A stretch of DNA of 64,000 bases from Myroides odoratimimus. Lineage in GTDB: Bacteria > Bacteroidota > Bacteroidia > Flavobacteriales > Flavobacteriaceae. Made by a program: the position numbers and the translations under genes. How positions within the stretch are numbered: position 1 is the first letter of the stretch; each line of letters opens with the position of its first letter. The stretch covers positions 44,042-108,041 of the forward strand of contig NZ_JACAKB010000012.1 in NCBI RefSeq assembly GCF_030326305.1. The letters are read 5' to 3'. A model generated the notes under the pieces. That model did no database searches and was not told where the DNA came from. It worked only from the letters and a program-made list of their open reading frames with translations. Shown here in pieces: positions 33,976-43,884 of the stretch.

Positions 33976-35463
33976 TTACTGTTCTTCATTCTGAGCTTGT
34001 CTCTTTAATAAATCTAAAGCAAATGTAAGTTCAGGGTCTTCTTCGTTTAAGATACTTCTATAAAAACCTTTTTCATCTACAGTATAGTCTGGTAGTACTC
34101 CTCTACACCCCTTCTCTGTACTGATAGAATTATTAAAGAACACTTCTGATCGAGGCAAATCTACCACTGTCTGCGTATTAGGCAGTTTATAATTAATAAA
34201 CCATGATGCAGTAGTGAAGTTACTACATGTACGTGTCTCCTGTCCTATAATAATCCCTCTTTTATTCTCTTTAAACAAAGAAGCAAAATAGGCTGCTGCA
34301 GACACTGTGTTATTATCTATTAATAACATCGTATTCCCTTCAAAGAAATAACGATCACGAGGATAGTTCTCTACATAAGACTCGTCTAATCGATTATTAC
34401 CATAATAGTACTCATCTCCTTCTACCTCGCTCTTGTCATATCTCTGGAACATAAAGTTATTCATATTCTTAATATCCATATCAGAATACTGTCTACCACT
34501 AGCATCTATAAGATTCTCACGTACATTGATGTCTATTACCTTAGTTGCATATCTGTAATTGTTCTTAAACACTTTTTCTTGTGATATAAAAGAGTAAAAC
34601 AAAGGAATATTACTTAGATATCCTCCTCCATTACCTCTGATATCAATAATTAAATTCTTCACTCCTTCTTCATTAATCTTCTCAAAGAAAGAACTTAACT
34701 TCTGGTAGGCGAACTCTTCTGAAAAAGCAAAAGTCTTAATTGTTAAGCAGTATGTATCGTCATTGACCTTCTGTCCATAGATTCCATAAGAATAACTAAT
34801 GATATCTACTGGCAATATAGCTTTCTGTACATTGTAATAGTTTCGTGCATAATTAACTGCCTTTAGTGTAGCTTCTTTACTCTCTACAGCATTTAGACTA
34901 TCAAGATAAGTGATTTTATACTCTTGCTCAGGACTCATTAAAGACACATAGAACGAAAAGTCCTTTGCATCATCAGCTTCTATACTTCCATCCGTGGTTA
35001 CATTAATACGCTTTAAGTAATCTTCTGATTTTACATCATTTACTTTTGTAATAATACTTCCTACAGGTATAGTAGGGTTGTGTTGATTCACAAACACCTT
35101 TCCATCATAGACAATTGTATTAATTGGAAAAAAAGAAGTTTCCTTTGTAAAATCCTCAAAAACGGTACTATCTGTACTCAATGAAGAGTGAGCATCATGA
35201 ATTAAAGGAATCGGATTAGATAATAAGAAATTAGCATAAGAAGGATTCTCTTCTAGTTTTTTTCTTATCTCTGCAACTTTTGCATCCAAGTCCTTTTCAC
35301 TAATAGTTCGAAATGGATTAGGATGTTGCTTTTTTATAATATTAATAAGTATATCAAAATCATTTAAATAATCTTCTTTCGTCAACTCCGAATATTTCTT
35401 CTGTCCTAATACAAAAGAACTACTCAATAATAAGGCAATTAATAATAAACCTTTTTTTATCAT
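33976..35463 (-). CDS. S41-family (C-terminal processing-like) peptidase, secreted
   Basis: Start at ATG 35461-35463 (MIKKGLLLIALLLSSSFVLGQ), giving a signal peptide; an upstream ATG at 35475 would add four residues. The 495-residue protein has an N-terminal helical domain, a PDZ-like strand region (IPVGSIITKVNDVKSEDYL) and the S41 catalytic half: KNLIIDIRGNGGGYLSN, then LLIDNNTVSAAAYFASLF with the serine nucleophile. The C-terminal Lys expected in CtpA enzymes is replaced by the Bacteroidota tricorn-like arrangement, so exact catalytic residues are uncertain. It probably degrades periplasmic peptides. Confidence 0.8.
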   Translation of the reverse strand: MIKKGLLLIALLLSSSFVLGQKKYSELTKEDYLNDFDILINIIKKQHPNPFRTISEKDLDAKVAEIRKKLEENPSYANFLLSNPIPLIHDAHSSLSTDSTVFEDFTKETSFFPINTIVYDGKVFVNQHNPTIPVGSIITKVNDVKSEDYLKRINVTTDGSIEADDAKDFSFYVSLMSPEQEYKITYLDSLNAVESKEATLKAVNYARNYYNVQKAILPVDIISYSYGIYGQKVNDDTYCLTIKTFAFSEEFAYQKLSSFFEKINEEGVKNLIIDIRGNGGGYLSNIPLFYSFISQEKVFKNNYRYATKVIDINVRENLIDASGRQYSDMDIKNMNNFMFQRYDKSEVEGDEYYYGNNRLDESYVENYPRDRYFFEGNTMLLIDNNTVSAAAYFASLFKENKRGIIIGQETRTCSNFTTASWFINYKLPNTQTVVDLPRSEVFFNNSISTEKGCRGVLPDYTVDEKGFYRSILNEEDPELTFALDLLKRQAQNEEQ

Positions 35464-35475
35464 TCCTGTTCTCAA

Positions 35476-35791
35476 TTAAATTATCTAAAATAAAGAATTT
35501 ATAGCATTTTAAAACATTATTCCAAAAGCAATTTATGCAAATCTCTTTATTTCCTATGCATACAAAGATAAAGTTAAGCATATAGCTACGCAACTTTTAC
35601 TAGTATGTATATTATAACAGCTAATTATCAATTTTATTATTTTATAAAAGTTAAAAAATCAATCTTTTTTAAAATAACCTACTTTGTGCTTTTAAATGGG
35701 AATCAAAAAAGAAAGGTGACCTCGCCAGGCCACCTTCCAATACAAACACTACTAATCTAAAAAGTTGAAACAACAACTTCTTACAACAAAA
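35476..35791. other. 316-bp spacer holding the phosphoesterase locus terminator
   Basis: No gene. It contains the probable promoter region of the S41 peptidase gene at its left end and the hairpin terminator at 35705-35736 on the right. Confidence 0.5.
35705..35736 (-). terminator. Terminator of the SusCD-phosphatase operon
   Basis: AAGGTG (35713-35718), a mismatch, CCT, cgcc loop, AGG, CACCTT (35731-35736), followed on the minus strand by a T-rich tract; 55 bp downstream of the last gene of the locus. Confidence 0.65.
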
Positions 35792-37291
35792 CTATTTTGG
35801 GGTCCACAAGACACGATTCTCCACATGATTAAGACCGTATCTAGGGTCAATAGCTTTTACTTTAATTAACTGAGGGCCTTCTTTTAACCCCTTTGATATT
35901 GGCATACGCCATAAATGTTTACTCTTCCTTTTAGCGTCTACTAAAGGAGAAGTTTTCATATTTTTATATCGCCCTTGATTCTGTAGTTCTATTAAACGGG
36001 TATAATGAGGGTCTACGCCTTCATAATACTCCATCTTTTGCCAAATTACACCATCAAAGCTTATTTCAACATCTGTATTTAGATCTGCCGCAAATACATT
36101 CGCATAGATATATCCATCGTTTAAGTGTTCTAAACTCTTATCCCACTCTTGTACTTCTGGAGTCCAAATCTGAATCTGTTTATCCTCAGCTCTACCAGAT
36201 ACTTTATAGGACAAATTATAATTTCCTTTTTGTGTTTCTAATGTCCAGTATCCCTTCCAAGTACCATCATACATCATAGCAAAAGGAATACCTTCGATAT
36301 CATGAGGCCCTTGCCACCACGCACCACAAACAGCTCCTGCTACTAATTGATGTACAGGTTTTTTATTATCTCTTTTAAAGTACTGATGATACTGTGTATG
36401 CGTATGTCCTACAGCTACAAAGACTTCTTTATATTCTTTAAACAAGTCTAGAAACTCTTGCTTATCTTCCATAAACTCAATAGGAATATGCATCATCACT
36501 TTTACCTTATCATACTTTAAAGCATAACGAGCTAGTACATTTTGTATAAAAGTTTTTTGTACCTCATCTATTGTTCCTATATATTCTTTGTCATTTACAG
36601 GTAGTATATTATTAAGTACTAAAATAAGCTCCTCTCCATATTCTAATGCATAATAAGATGGGCCAAAAGCTTTCTTATAACTACTATCTCTATCTTGAAG
36701 TGTTAGACCTGATCCAAAGTTTAAATCATGATTTCCAACTACATAATATATAGGGCTACCGATTACACCTAATGCCTGTGATAAAGGATCAAACACCTCT
36801 AATCGATCAAAAGCTAAATCTCCAAGAGGAAAGATTAAATCTGGAGGTGTGGTAGCTAATTCGCTTACCACGAGTTTTTCTACGTGATGAATATCATCCA
36901 TTACATCCGACTGCAAATCTCCCAATAAAACAGCCTTTAGAGGTTTACCTTCCTCTTGCTTATACACAGGAAAATCATAACTCCTATGTTCTTCTCCAAA
37001 GGGAATATAAAACTCAACTTTATTAGACTTTGACAAAGGAGACTGATATCCTGAAGGCTTGATTAAAAAGATTTGCCCTTGCTCTAAACTGTTGATCTTA
37101 TACTCACCTTTAGTATTAGTCACAACTAAATCCTTACCATTACTAATCAAAACATCTTTTAACAAAGGTTCTCCTTTATCGTATTGCCTATTTTGATTGC
37201 TATCTTCAAAAACTCTACCTTTTACTTGTGCCCCTTGAGCCCAAGCTCCACTAGTTATAATAAGACTTATACCTACTAATAAGCGCTTCAT
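35792..37291 (-). CDS. Secreted calcineurin-like metallophosphoesterase
   Basis: A 499-residue exported protein (signal MKRLLVGISLIITSGAWAQ). Three parts: an N-terminal beta domain (about 20-115, RVFEDSNQNRQYDKGEPLLKDVLIS), a calcineurin-like catalytic domain with GDLQSD, FPLGDLAFD, VVGNHDLNF, MMHIPIEF and VGHTHTQYH as di-metal ligands, and a C-terminal beta domain (about 320-499). This N-Metallophos-C layout is typical of periplasmic phosphoesterases in Bacteroidota. Its start codon overlaps the stop of the alkaline phosphatase gene, so both products are made from one message and probably act on the same phosphorylated substrate. Confidence 0.85.
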   Translation of the reverse strand: MKRLLVGISLIITSGAWAQGAQVKGRVFEDSNQNRQYDKGEPLLKDVLISNGKDLVVTNTKGEYKINSLEQGQIFLIKPSGYQSPLSKSNKVEFYIPFGEEHRSYDFPVYKQEEGKPLKAVLLGDLQSDVMDDIHHVEKLVVSELATTPPDLIFPLGDLAFDRLEVFDPLSQALGVIGSPIYYVVGNHDLNFGSGLTLQDRDSSYKKAFGPSYYALEYGEELILVLNNILPVNDKEYIGTIDEVQKTFIQNVLARYALKYDKVKVMMHIPIEFMEDKQEFLDLFKEYKEVFVAVGHTHTQYHQYFKRDNKKPVHQLVAGAVCGAWWQGPHDIEGIPFAMMYDGTWKGYWTLETQKGNYNLSYKVSGRAEDKQIQIWTPEVQEWDKSLEHLNDGYIYANVFAADLNTDVEISFDGVIWQKMEYYEGVDPHYTRLIELQNQGRYKNMKTSPLVDAKRKSKHLWRMPISKGLKEGPQLIKVKAIDPRYGLNHVENRVLWTPK

Positions 37292-39084
37292 TAGTTATCA
37301 AGATTTAAGAGTTTTATAATCTTATGGTATACTTCATTATTCTCATAAGCTCCTCTAAACTCACCCGATTTAGGTCCATAAGCAAAAATAGGCACCATAG
37401 TTCCTGTATGATCATGAGAGATGAAATCCCCTTCAATAATGCCTTGTTTTACATCTCCTTGTGGAATTGCAAAACCGCCTGTCTCGTGATCTGCTGTTAT
37501 AATAACTAAGGTTTGCCCGTCTTTATCTGCAAACTTTAAAGCTTCTGTTATCGCTTTATCAAAGTCAATTCCCTCTGTTACAATTCCCCCTGTATTATTA
37601 AAATGACCATAAGAATCTATTTTCGCTCCTTCTACCATTAAAAAGAAAGGTTGATCTCCTTTTGACAAAAAGTCTAAACTGTGTTTAGTAGACTCTGCTA
37701 AAACGTCTGTTCTTCCTTCTATTACGCCTTTTAATCCTCCTTCTGCTAAGAAATAACCAACACGAGCATCCTTACTAGTACTAAGCTGTTCTACTTGCTC
37801 TAGTAAAGTAAACTCTTGCTTTAGATTCACATTGTTAAAAGACTTCCTTCCTCCACCTACAAAGAGAGAAAGTTGGCTTTTTAATAAATCTTGAGCTATT
37901 AATGAACTATCATCTCTATCTTTTTGATGTGCGTAAAAAGCAGAAGGCGTAGCTCCTGTTAATTCATCCGTGGTAATTACTCCCGTTTTATAATTAAACG
38001 GCGCTAGGTACTCCGTCATATTCTTTAAAGGCATTCCGTCCATACCCATCCCAATAGAACGATTATAGGTTTTCTGACCTGTTGCTAAAGCAGTTCCTGC
38101 TGCTGCAGAGTCTGTTGTAAAATCATCCCCTGCTTGCGTTTTGATAAAGCCTACACTCTTCAACTGAAGTAAACTTAAGTCACCCCCATTTGCTAAAGCA
38201 GAAGAAGATATCTGTGTCAACCCATTTCCATCCCCTATTAAGAGAATAACATTCTTAATAGGTACATCCTTATCATCATTTGCAAATGTTGGCTTATAGA
38301 CCTCAGATACTGTTGTATTATGATATACAGCACGATCTAAGTTTTTTAAGTATGTCTGTGCTAAGTAAGGATTATCAGTATTGATAACATCAATGCCCAT
38401 ATCATAAAACGCCTTAAATGCAGTTTTTCCATCAGGAGTTCCCCAAAAGCGAACTTGTTTACCTTGCTTGTGAACTAAGTCTATTACTTCTTGAAGTTTT
38501 TGTCTTTCTTCTTCTACCATGCGCCCCTTACCATTCCAAACAGAGTAATCTTTAAAATTAAGACTTACCATGGCTACTCGTTCCCATAGCATTGCATTTT
38601 TTAAAGGAGTTAAACTCTGGTGATCTAATTTTACATAGTAAGGATATTGTTCAAAAACTTTTGTATCTGGCTTATTCCCAGAAATAACAAAAGTAATTTC
38701 CTGTTCTTTAATTAATCTTTCATACTTCTTCAGTACTGGTAATAATAGCTCCATAGACTGATTTGCATTTGATTTTAAATCAATTAAAAAACTAAGTCCC
38801 TTCGCCTTACCAATACCTAATTGAATAGCTTTTTCTAATGATTCCAAATACAGGCTTTCTATCGTTCTATTCACTTGTACAGAACTTACTTCGTGTGCTA
38901 CATATAATTTGCCTTGTTCTATGACTAAATCAATCTCTATTGACTCTGCTCCATTAGAGTAAGCCGTCCAGAAAGGAGTAGATTGATGATAATCATTATG
39001 AGAGTGTATCTTATAATTTTTTGATTGAGCATTAGCCATTAAAACACTCGAAATAAAGGCTATAGATAAAAAAAGTCGTTTCAT
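37291..39084 (-). CDS. GDPD-like / alkaline phosphatase fusion protein, secreted
   Basis: A 597-residue secreted protein (signal to residue 19). Residues 22-250 form a phospholipase-C/GDPD-superfamily barrel of the AIM6-like type: HSHNDY (27-32), SIEIDLVIEQGKLYVAHE with Glu/Asp metal ligands, and FLIDLKS. Residues 270-597 are an alkaline phosphatase: LLIGDGNGLTQ (283-291), TTDSAAAGTA with nucleophile Ser326, VEGAKIDSYGH and ITADHETGG. The fusion would cleave a phosphodiester and then release phosphate from the resulting monoester. Sits between susD and the calcineurin-type gene in one operon. Confidence 0.85.
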   Translation of the reverse strand: MKRLFLSIAFISSVLMANAQSKNYKIHSHNDYHQSTPFWTAYSNGAESIEIDLVIEQGKLYVAHEVSSVQVNRTIESLYLESLEKAIQLGIGKAKGLSFLIDLKSNANQSMELLLPVLKKYERLIKEQEITFVISGNKPDTKVFEQYPYYVKLDHQSLTPLKNAMLWERVAMVSLNFKDYSVWNGKGRMVEEERQKLQEVIDLVHKQGKQVRFWGTPDGKTAFKAFYDMGIDVINTDNPYLAQTYLKNLDRAVYHNTTVSEVYKPTFANDDKDVPIKNVILLIGDGNGLTQISSSALANGGDLSLLQLKSVGFIKTQAGDDFTTDSAAAGTALATGQKTYNRSIGMGMDGMPLKNMTEYLAPFNYKTGVITTDELTGATPSAFYAHQKDRDDSSLIAQDLLKSQLSLFVGGGRKSFNNVNLKQEFTLLEQVEQLSTSKDARVGYFLAEGGLKGVIEGRTDVLAESTKHSLDFLSKGDQPFFLMVEGAKIDSYGHFNNTGGIVTEGIDFDKAITEALKFADKDGQTLVIITADHETGGFAIPQGDVKQGIIEGDFISHDHTGTMVPIFAYGPKSGEFRGAYENNEVYHKIIKLLNLDN

Positions 39085-39094
39085 TGTGTTGCAT

Positions 39095-39128
39095 AAAAAA
39101 GAGGGCTAGCCCCAAAAAGGTAGCCCTC
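39095..39128 (-). terminator. Intrinsic terminator between susD and the phosphatase genes
   Basis: GAGGGCTA (39101-39108) and TAGCCCTC (39121-39128) form an 8-bp GC-rich stem with a 12-base loop; on the minus strand six Ts follow the stem (A-run 39095-39100). It lies inside the operon between the susD stop (39148) and the next start (39084). Confidence 0.7.
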
Positions 39129-39147
39129 AATTGGTTTTGAAATTAAA

Positions 39148-40737
39148 TTACCATCCTACGTTTTGTTGTATTCCTGATGATTGTACAGCCCTATTTGGTA
39201 TTGGCCATACATGCATATAACTTGAATCAAAGTTTCTAGCTTTCCATACCTCTGATACCTTATAAGGAGAATCAGGGTTAGAACGATCTTCGTGAATTCT
39301 TCCATAAAGAGGTTTTCCATAAGCCTCTTTTGCATCTCCCCATCTTACTAAGTCAAAATGTCTATTTGCAAATTCTCCAGCTAACTCTACTCTTCTTTCA
39401 TGTTTTAAGTCTGTCATCGTCGCCCCATTCTTAGGTGCTAATCCAGCGCGCTTACGCACCTGATTTAATGCCTGATCACCATTCTGCCCTAACATGATTT
39501 GAGCTTCAGCCTTCATTAGTAAGATCTCAGCGTAGCGCATTAGAGGAACATTATAATTCGTTGTAGGTTTATCTCCATTCATATTGATAAACTTCCCTAA
39601 AGCATCTTCTGTACTATACTCATACATATACTTGTTAAACTGAAGTCCAGACATCGAGTTCTCTGAAGAGTATCTTTTGGTTTGCCCAAAGTAGCTGAAC
39701 TCATCTCCGAAGACCAATAGCGTTACTGCTCTACGTGCATCCCCTTTTTCGAACTCTTGATATAACCCTTCTGTAGGTGTAAAATATCCCCATCCGTTAT
39801 AAGCTCCCCATCCTTTGTTCTCTAACATACAGCCCGGAAGGATACTCCCTCCTTCTATTCCAGAGTTTACAGACCAGATATACTCACTCTTCCAGTTGTT
39901 TAAAGCACTGTGTAATTCTCTGTAATCTTTAGAAGGATTACCTGTATTGACAAGTGCTCTTCCTGATCCAGAATTTGTAACTGCATCTGCATACTTAATT
40001 ACTTCATTAAACTTAGAAGAGTCATATTGTGCCCAATATAAATAAGTTTTTGCGATATAGGCTAAAGCAGCATCTTTATGTGCTCTACCATAATTATCAG
40101 CCGAGTAAGAAGTAAAAAGAGGCAAAAGCTCTGATGCTTTTGTCAAATCCTGAACGATATGGTCATAGTTCTCAATCACGCTTTTTGGCCTTGTATAGCT
40201 TCCTGCTGGCTGAGACATATTAGCCTCTGTAATAATAGGCACACCACCGTTATTTCCATTATCTCCATACGTATGCGCTAGCCAGAAATAAAAGAAACCA
40301 CGCATAAAATAAGCCTCTCCTAATACTCTCTTTTTTAATGATTCACTAATTTTCATTCCAGGAACATTAACAATGATATCATTAGCTCTTCGGATTACTT
40401 TATAAGCATTTTGATAAATACCATTGATATAGCCCTCATCCCCATTTAGGTTAAAGTTTTTGATATTGTCTGCTGTTGCATTAAGACGTCCTGTTACCAT
40501 ATCATCAGAAGCATTAATATACCAAAAGAATCCTCTCCCGAACATTTCATCTTCCATCATCATCTGATACAAGCTATTAGCCGCCTCTGTAGCATCTTGT
40601 TCTGTTTTCCAGAAGTTCTCATAAGATGTATTTCCTTTTGGATCTAACTCTGTAAAATCAGAACTACAAGCTCCTAGTGATAAGATTGCTGATAAACCTA
40701 ATACTAAGCTATATTTAGATAAACTATATTTTTTCAT
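39148..40737 (-). CDS. SusD/RagB-family outer membrane lipoprotein
   Basis: A 529-residue substrate-binding lipoprotein. The N-terminus has a signal with the lipobox LGAC and a following SSDFTELD, an acidic surface-export signal. The helical TPR-like core holds WYINASDDM, YWLAHTYGDNG and PLMRYAEILLMKAEAQ, and ends LKHERRVELAGEFANRHFDLVRWGDA followed by WPIPNRAVQSSGIQQNVGW. It binds a specific ligand on the cell surface and feeds the SusC channel. The gene begins 12 bp after the susC stop. A terminator-like hairpin follows its end. Confidence 0.92.
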   Translation of the reverse strand: MKKYSLSKYSLVLGLSAILSLGACSSDFTELDPKGNTSYENFWKTEQDATEAANSLYQMMMEDEMFGRGFFWYINASDDMVTGRLNATADNIKNFNLNGDEGYINGIYQNAYKVIRRANDIIVNVPGMKISESLKKRVLGEAYFMRGFFYFWLAHTYGDNGNNGGVPIITEANMSQPAGSYTRPKSVIENYDHIVQDLTKASELLPLFTSYSADNYGRAHKDAALAYIAKTYLYWAQYDSSKFNEVIKYADAVTNSGSGRALVNTGNPSKDYRELHSALNNWKSEYIWSVNSGIEGGSILPGCMLENKGWGAYNGWGYFTPTEGLYQEFEKGDARRAVTLLVFGDEFSYFGQTKRYSSENSMSGLQFNKYMYEYSTEDALGKFINMNGDKPTTNYNVPLMRYAEILLMKAEAQIMLGQNGDQALNQVRKRAGLAPKNGATMTDLKHERRVELAGEFANRHFDLVRWGDAKEAYGKPLYGRIHEDRSNPDSPYKVSEVWKARNFDSSYMHVWPIPNRAVQSSGIQQNVGW

Positions 40738-40749
40738 AATTATAAGTGA

Positions 40750-43700
40750 TTAAAAAGTAAATAAGAAACCTCCTGATATTGTTCTTGAAACAGGATATCT
40801 TGCTACGTCCATTCCTACACCTCCTACTTCTGGATCTATACCATCATATCCAGTAATGGTAAATAAATTATCTCCAGACATGAATATTCTTAAACTAGAT
40901 TTTGGTGATAGACTATTCATTACACTCTTAGGCATAGTATATCCGATTGTTAAGTTCTTTAATCGTAAATAAGAAGCATCTTCTAAGTACCAACTAGAAG
41001 TTGTTCCATAGTTCTGATTATCATCTTTAGTAGATAATCTAGGAAGACTAGCATTCGGGTTATCAGGAGTCCATGCTCCCATCACACGGCTATCTAAATT
41101 ATATCCTTGTAAAGAAGCATTGTAAGCTGTGAACTTATATCCGTTGAATACTTTCACATCACCTACTCCTTGGAAGAACATGCTTAGGTCAAAGTTTTTA
41201 TATTCTAAGTTTAAACCAAAACTATAAGTAATCTTAGGTAAATAAGCATTCATAAACTGCTTATCATTATTATCTATCTTACCATCTCCATTGCTATCTT
41301 CAAACTTAAAGTCACCAGGTTTAGCATTAGGTTGTATTAATTTACCCTCATTAGAACGGTGCGCATCAATCTCTGATTGCGACTGGAAGATTCCCAAATA
41401 AGGAACTAAATAAGTAGAATAAAGAGGTCTACCTACTACAGATCTATATGGAGAAAGCACCCCACGAACATTATCTCCATGAGCGATATAATCTATTCCA
41501 CTTTGGTTATATCCATTTAAGTTTACTAGTTCATTTTCTAAAAAACTTGCATTTCCAAAGATCTTATAGTTTAAGTCTCCTATATGATCATTATAACTCA
41601 ATGACAATTCGATACCTTTATTTAGTACTTCACCACCATTTACATCTGCTGCCGCTGTACCATGATGAGCATCTTCTAATCCTGGAATAATCATCCCTTT
41701 AGTACGCTTACTAAAGTAATCAGCCACTACGTTTAAACGTCCATTAAAGAAAGCAGCATCTAGCCCAATATCAAAAGATTCTGATGTTTCCCATTTTAAG
41801 TTAGGGTTAGACTGACGGTTTACATAAGTTCCTTTACCTGTAAGCATACCATCTTCTCCCATAATAATATCACTATTGCTAAGTGGTACATCAAAAGAAT
41901 AATAGCCAACAGAATTAATATTTCCTATTTGCCCCCAAGAAGCTCTTAATTTTAATTCACTTATTGCATTTACATTAAAGAAGTTCTCTTGTGATATTCT
42001 CCATCCCACAGACGCAGAAGGGAATACTTCTGATTGGTTATTCTTAGCTAGACGTGAAGTAGTGTCCTTACGCAAACTTCCCGATACGAAATATCGATCA
42101 TCGAAGTTATACATCACACGTCCTATCAAAGAAGTTAAGGCATCTTCATACACCTCTGTAACTGGCTTTCTGATGATAGAGGCATTCCCCATATACTGGT
42201 TAAATGATTCTTCACTTCCAAAACCTTCTCCTTGAACAGAAATATAGTCGTAATTTGTTTTTTGTGCTGAATGAATAGCTGTTAAATTAACATCATGCTT
42301 ACCAAATGTCTTGTGATAAGTCAACTGGTTATCCCATATCCAATGGGTTTTTTCGTAGTTATTTTCTAATAGGTAGTTATTTAAGTTTGTTCTTCCTAAC
42401 TCTGGTGCCTTAGGCGTAAATTTCTTATACTTATTACTTGTGTAATCATAACTATAAGAAGTTTTGAAGGATAGTCCATCAACGATGTCATAGTTTAAAT
42501 ACACATTGGCATTTAAGAAATTCGTTGGATTAGATGTTGTAGGTCTTAACAGTAATGCTACTGGATTATACACATCTCCATACGCTCCAGCAAACTGTGC
42601 TAAATCATGAGGTACTACCCCTCCAAATTTACCATCAGCATCGTATACAGGCGCTGCAGAAGGCATATATAAAGCACTGATGACACTTCCTGAATAAGAA
42701 CTTGTAGTATTAGTACCAATAGCATTCGTATTTGAGTAATATACATTCTCTCCGATAGTAACTTTATCAGTCAGCTTAGTATCTGCCTTTAATCTAAAGT
42801 TATAACGTTCAGAAAATGTTCCTATTAAAGTTCCTTCTTTTTTATTATACCCGAGAGAAGCAAAATAATTCGTATGGTCAGAAGCTCCAGAGATACTAGC
42901 ATCTACATTGTGCATAGCTGCAGTTCTAAAGATTTCATCCATCCAATTTGTTCTATTCACTTGTCCCCACGGATTAAGTAGAGCATCATGCGCAGACTGT
43001 CTAGGAACTCCTGCATTATCTGCTGCCATATTATATACAGAAGCTTGCCCTTGTGCATCTAATGGTGTTGGTAGATTTGTTGCTTTTGAAAAACCTGTAT
43101 ACACATTTAAAGAAACACTAGGATCTCCCTTTACTCCTTTTTTAGTTGTAATTACAATTACTCCTGAAGCAGCCTGAGCTCCGTAGATTGCAGCTGCAGC
43201 CGCATCTTTTAAGATAGATACAGATTCAATATCATTTGGGCTAATTGCTGGTCCGTAATAAGGCACACCGTCTACTACAGTAAGTGGAGCCTCATTAGCT
43301 AATGAACCTGAACCACGAATAACCATCTTACTGCTCTCAGAGGGATCTCCTCCTTGCTGTGTTACAGTTACCCCAGCAACTTGTCCTTGTAAGAAATCAC
43401 TTAAATTAGACACTGGTCTAGAGGCAACTTGCTTAATATTATCCACTGTTGCAATCGAAGTGGTAATATCTTTTTTCTTTGAAGCTCCATATCCAATTAG
43501 AACAACCTCATCTAAGATATTGCTGTCTTGTTCTAAAAGGATACTTACTAATTGAGCGCCTTGATAGTTGATCGTTTTTGTTTTGTATCCTAAATACTCC
43601 ACAGAAAGAGTACCCGTTTCTTTGGCTAATTCTAACGTAAAATTCCCATCGGCATCCGTAGTTACCCAAGTAGAATTGTCCTTATTAGCGATTACTGTAG

Positions 43701-43818
43701 CAAAAGAAACAGGTAGCCCATCGCTTTTGCCTGCTACCTTTCCTTTTACTATCACTTGTGCATGTAAGAAAGTACTACCTCCTATACATAACAGCCATAC
43801 TAAGAAATGTCTTTTCAT
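40750..43818 (-). CDS. SusC/RagA-family TonB-linked outer membrane transporter
   Basis: A 1022-residue TonB-dependent transporter with signal peptide MKRHFLVWLLCIGGSTFLHAQ, a CarboxypepD_reg-like domain (24-110, ending ILDEVVLIGYG), a plug domain (about 115-235; SNLSDFLQGQVAGVTV, MVIRGSGSLANEAPL, DAAAAAIYGAQAASGVIVITTK) and a 22-strand barrel to the C-terminal SGGFLFTF. It imports whatever SusD captures, using energy from the inner membrane via TonB. No STN domain is present, so signalling to an anti-sigma factor is not expected; the regulator is the upstream HTCS-like protein. The gene is the first of the operon. Confidence 0.93.
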   Translation of the reverse strand: MKRHFLVWLLCIGGSTFLHAQVIVKGKVAGKSDGLPVSFATVIANKDNSTWVTTDADGNFTLELAKETGTLSVEYLGYKTKTINYQGAQLVSILLEQDSNILDEVVLIGYGASKKKDITTSIATVDNIKQVASRPVSNLSDFLQGQVAGVTVTQQGGDPSESSKMVIRGSGSLANEAPLTVVDGVPYYGPAISPNDIESVSILKDAAAAAIYGAQAASGVIVITTKKGVKGDPSVSLNVYTGFSKATNLPTPLDAQGQASVYNMAADNAGVPRQSAHDALLNPWGQVNRTNWMDEIFRTAAMHNVDASISGASDHTNYFASLGYNKKEGTLIGTFSERYNFRLKADTKLTDKVTIGENVYYSNTNAIGTNTTSSYSGSVISALYMPSAAPVYDADGKFGGVVPHDLAQFAGAYGDVYNPVALLLRPTTSNPTNFLNANVYLNYDIVDGLSFKTSYSYDYTSNKYKKFTPKAPELGRTNLNNYLLENNYEKTHWIWDNQLTYHKTFGKHDVNLTAIHSAQKTNYDYISVQGEGFGSEESFNQYMGNASIIRKPVTEVYEDALTSLIGRVMYNFDDRYFVSGSLRKDTTSRLAKNNQSEVFPSASVGWRISQENFFNVNAISELKLRASWGQIGNINSVGYYSFDVPLSNSDIIMGEDGMLTGKGTYVNRQSNPNLKWETSESFDIGLDAAFFNGRLNVVADYFSKRTKGMIIPGLEDAHHGTAAADVNGGEVLNKGIELSLSYNDHIGDLNYKIFGNASFLENELVNLNGYNQSGIDYIAHGDNVRGVLSPYRSVVGRPLYSTYLVPYLGIFQSQSEIDAHRSNEGKLIQPNAKPGDFKFEDSNGDGKIDNNDKQFMNAYLPKITYSFGLNLEYKNFDLSMFFQGVGDVKVFNGYKFTAYNASLQGYNLDSRVMGAWTPDNPNASLPRLSTKDDNQNYGTTSSWYLEDASYLRLKNLTIGYTMPKSVMNSLSPKSSLRIFMSGDNLFTITGYDGIDPEVGGVGMDVARYPVSRTISGGFLFTF

Positions 43819-43841
43819 AAGATTGATTACATTGATATTTC

Positions 43842-43853
43842 ACTTTCGAAAGT
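43842..43853. promoter_or_regulatory. 12-bp palindrome upstream of susC
   Basis: ACTTTCGAAAGT is a perfect palindrome, 24 bp upstream of the susC start. On the minus strand it contains TACTTTCG, one base off the -7 consensus TAnnTTTG, so it may overlap the promoter. Confidence 0.35.
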
Positions 43854-43884
43854 ACTTCTGCTTTGTATAATATAGGGGTAATTT

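Noticed and set aside
39101-39128. Hairpin between susD and the phosphatase gene considered as a riboswitch
   Set aside because: Too short for an aptamer; the U-tract makes it a terminator.
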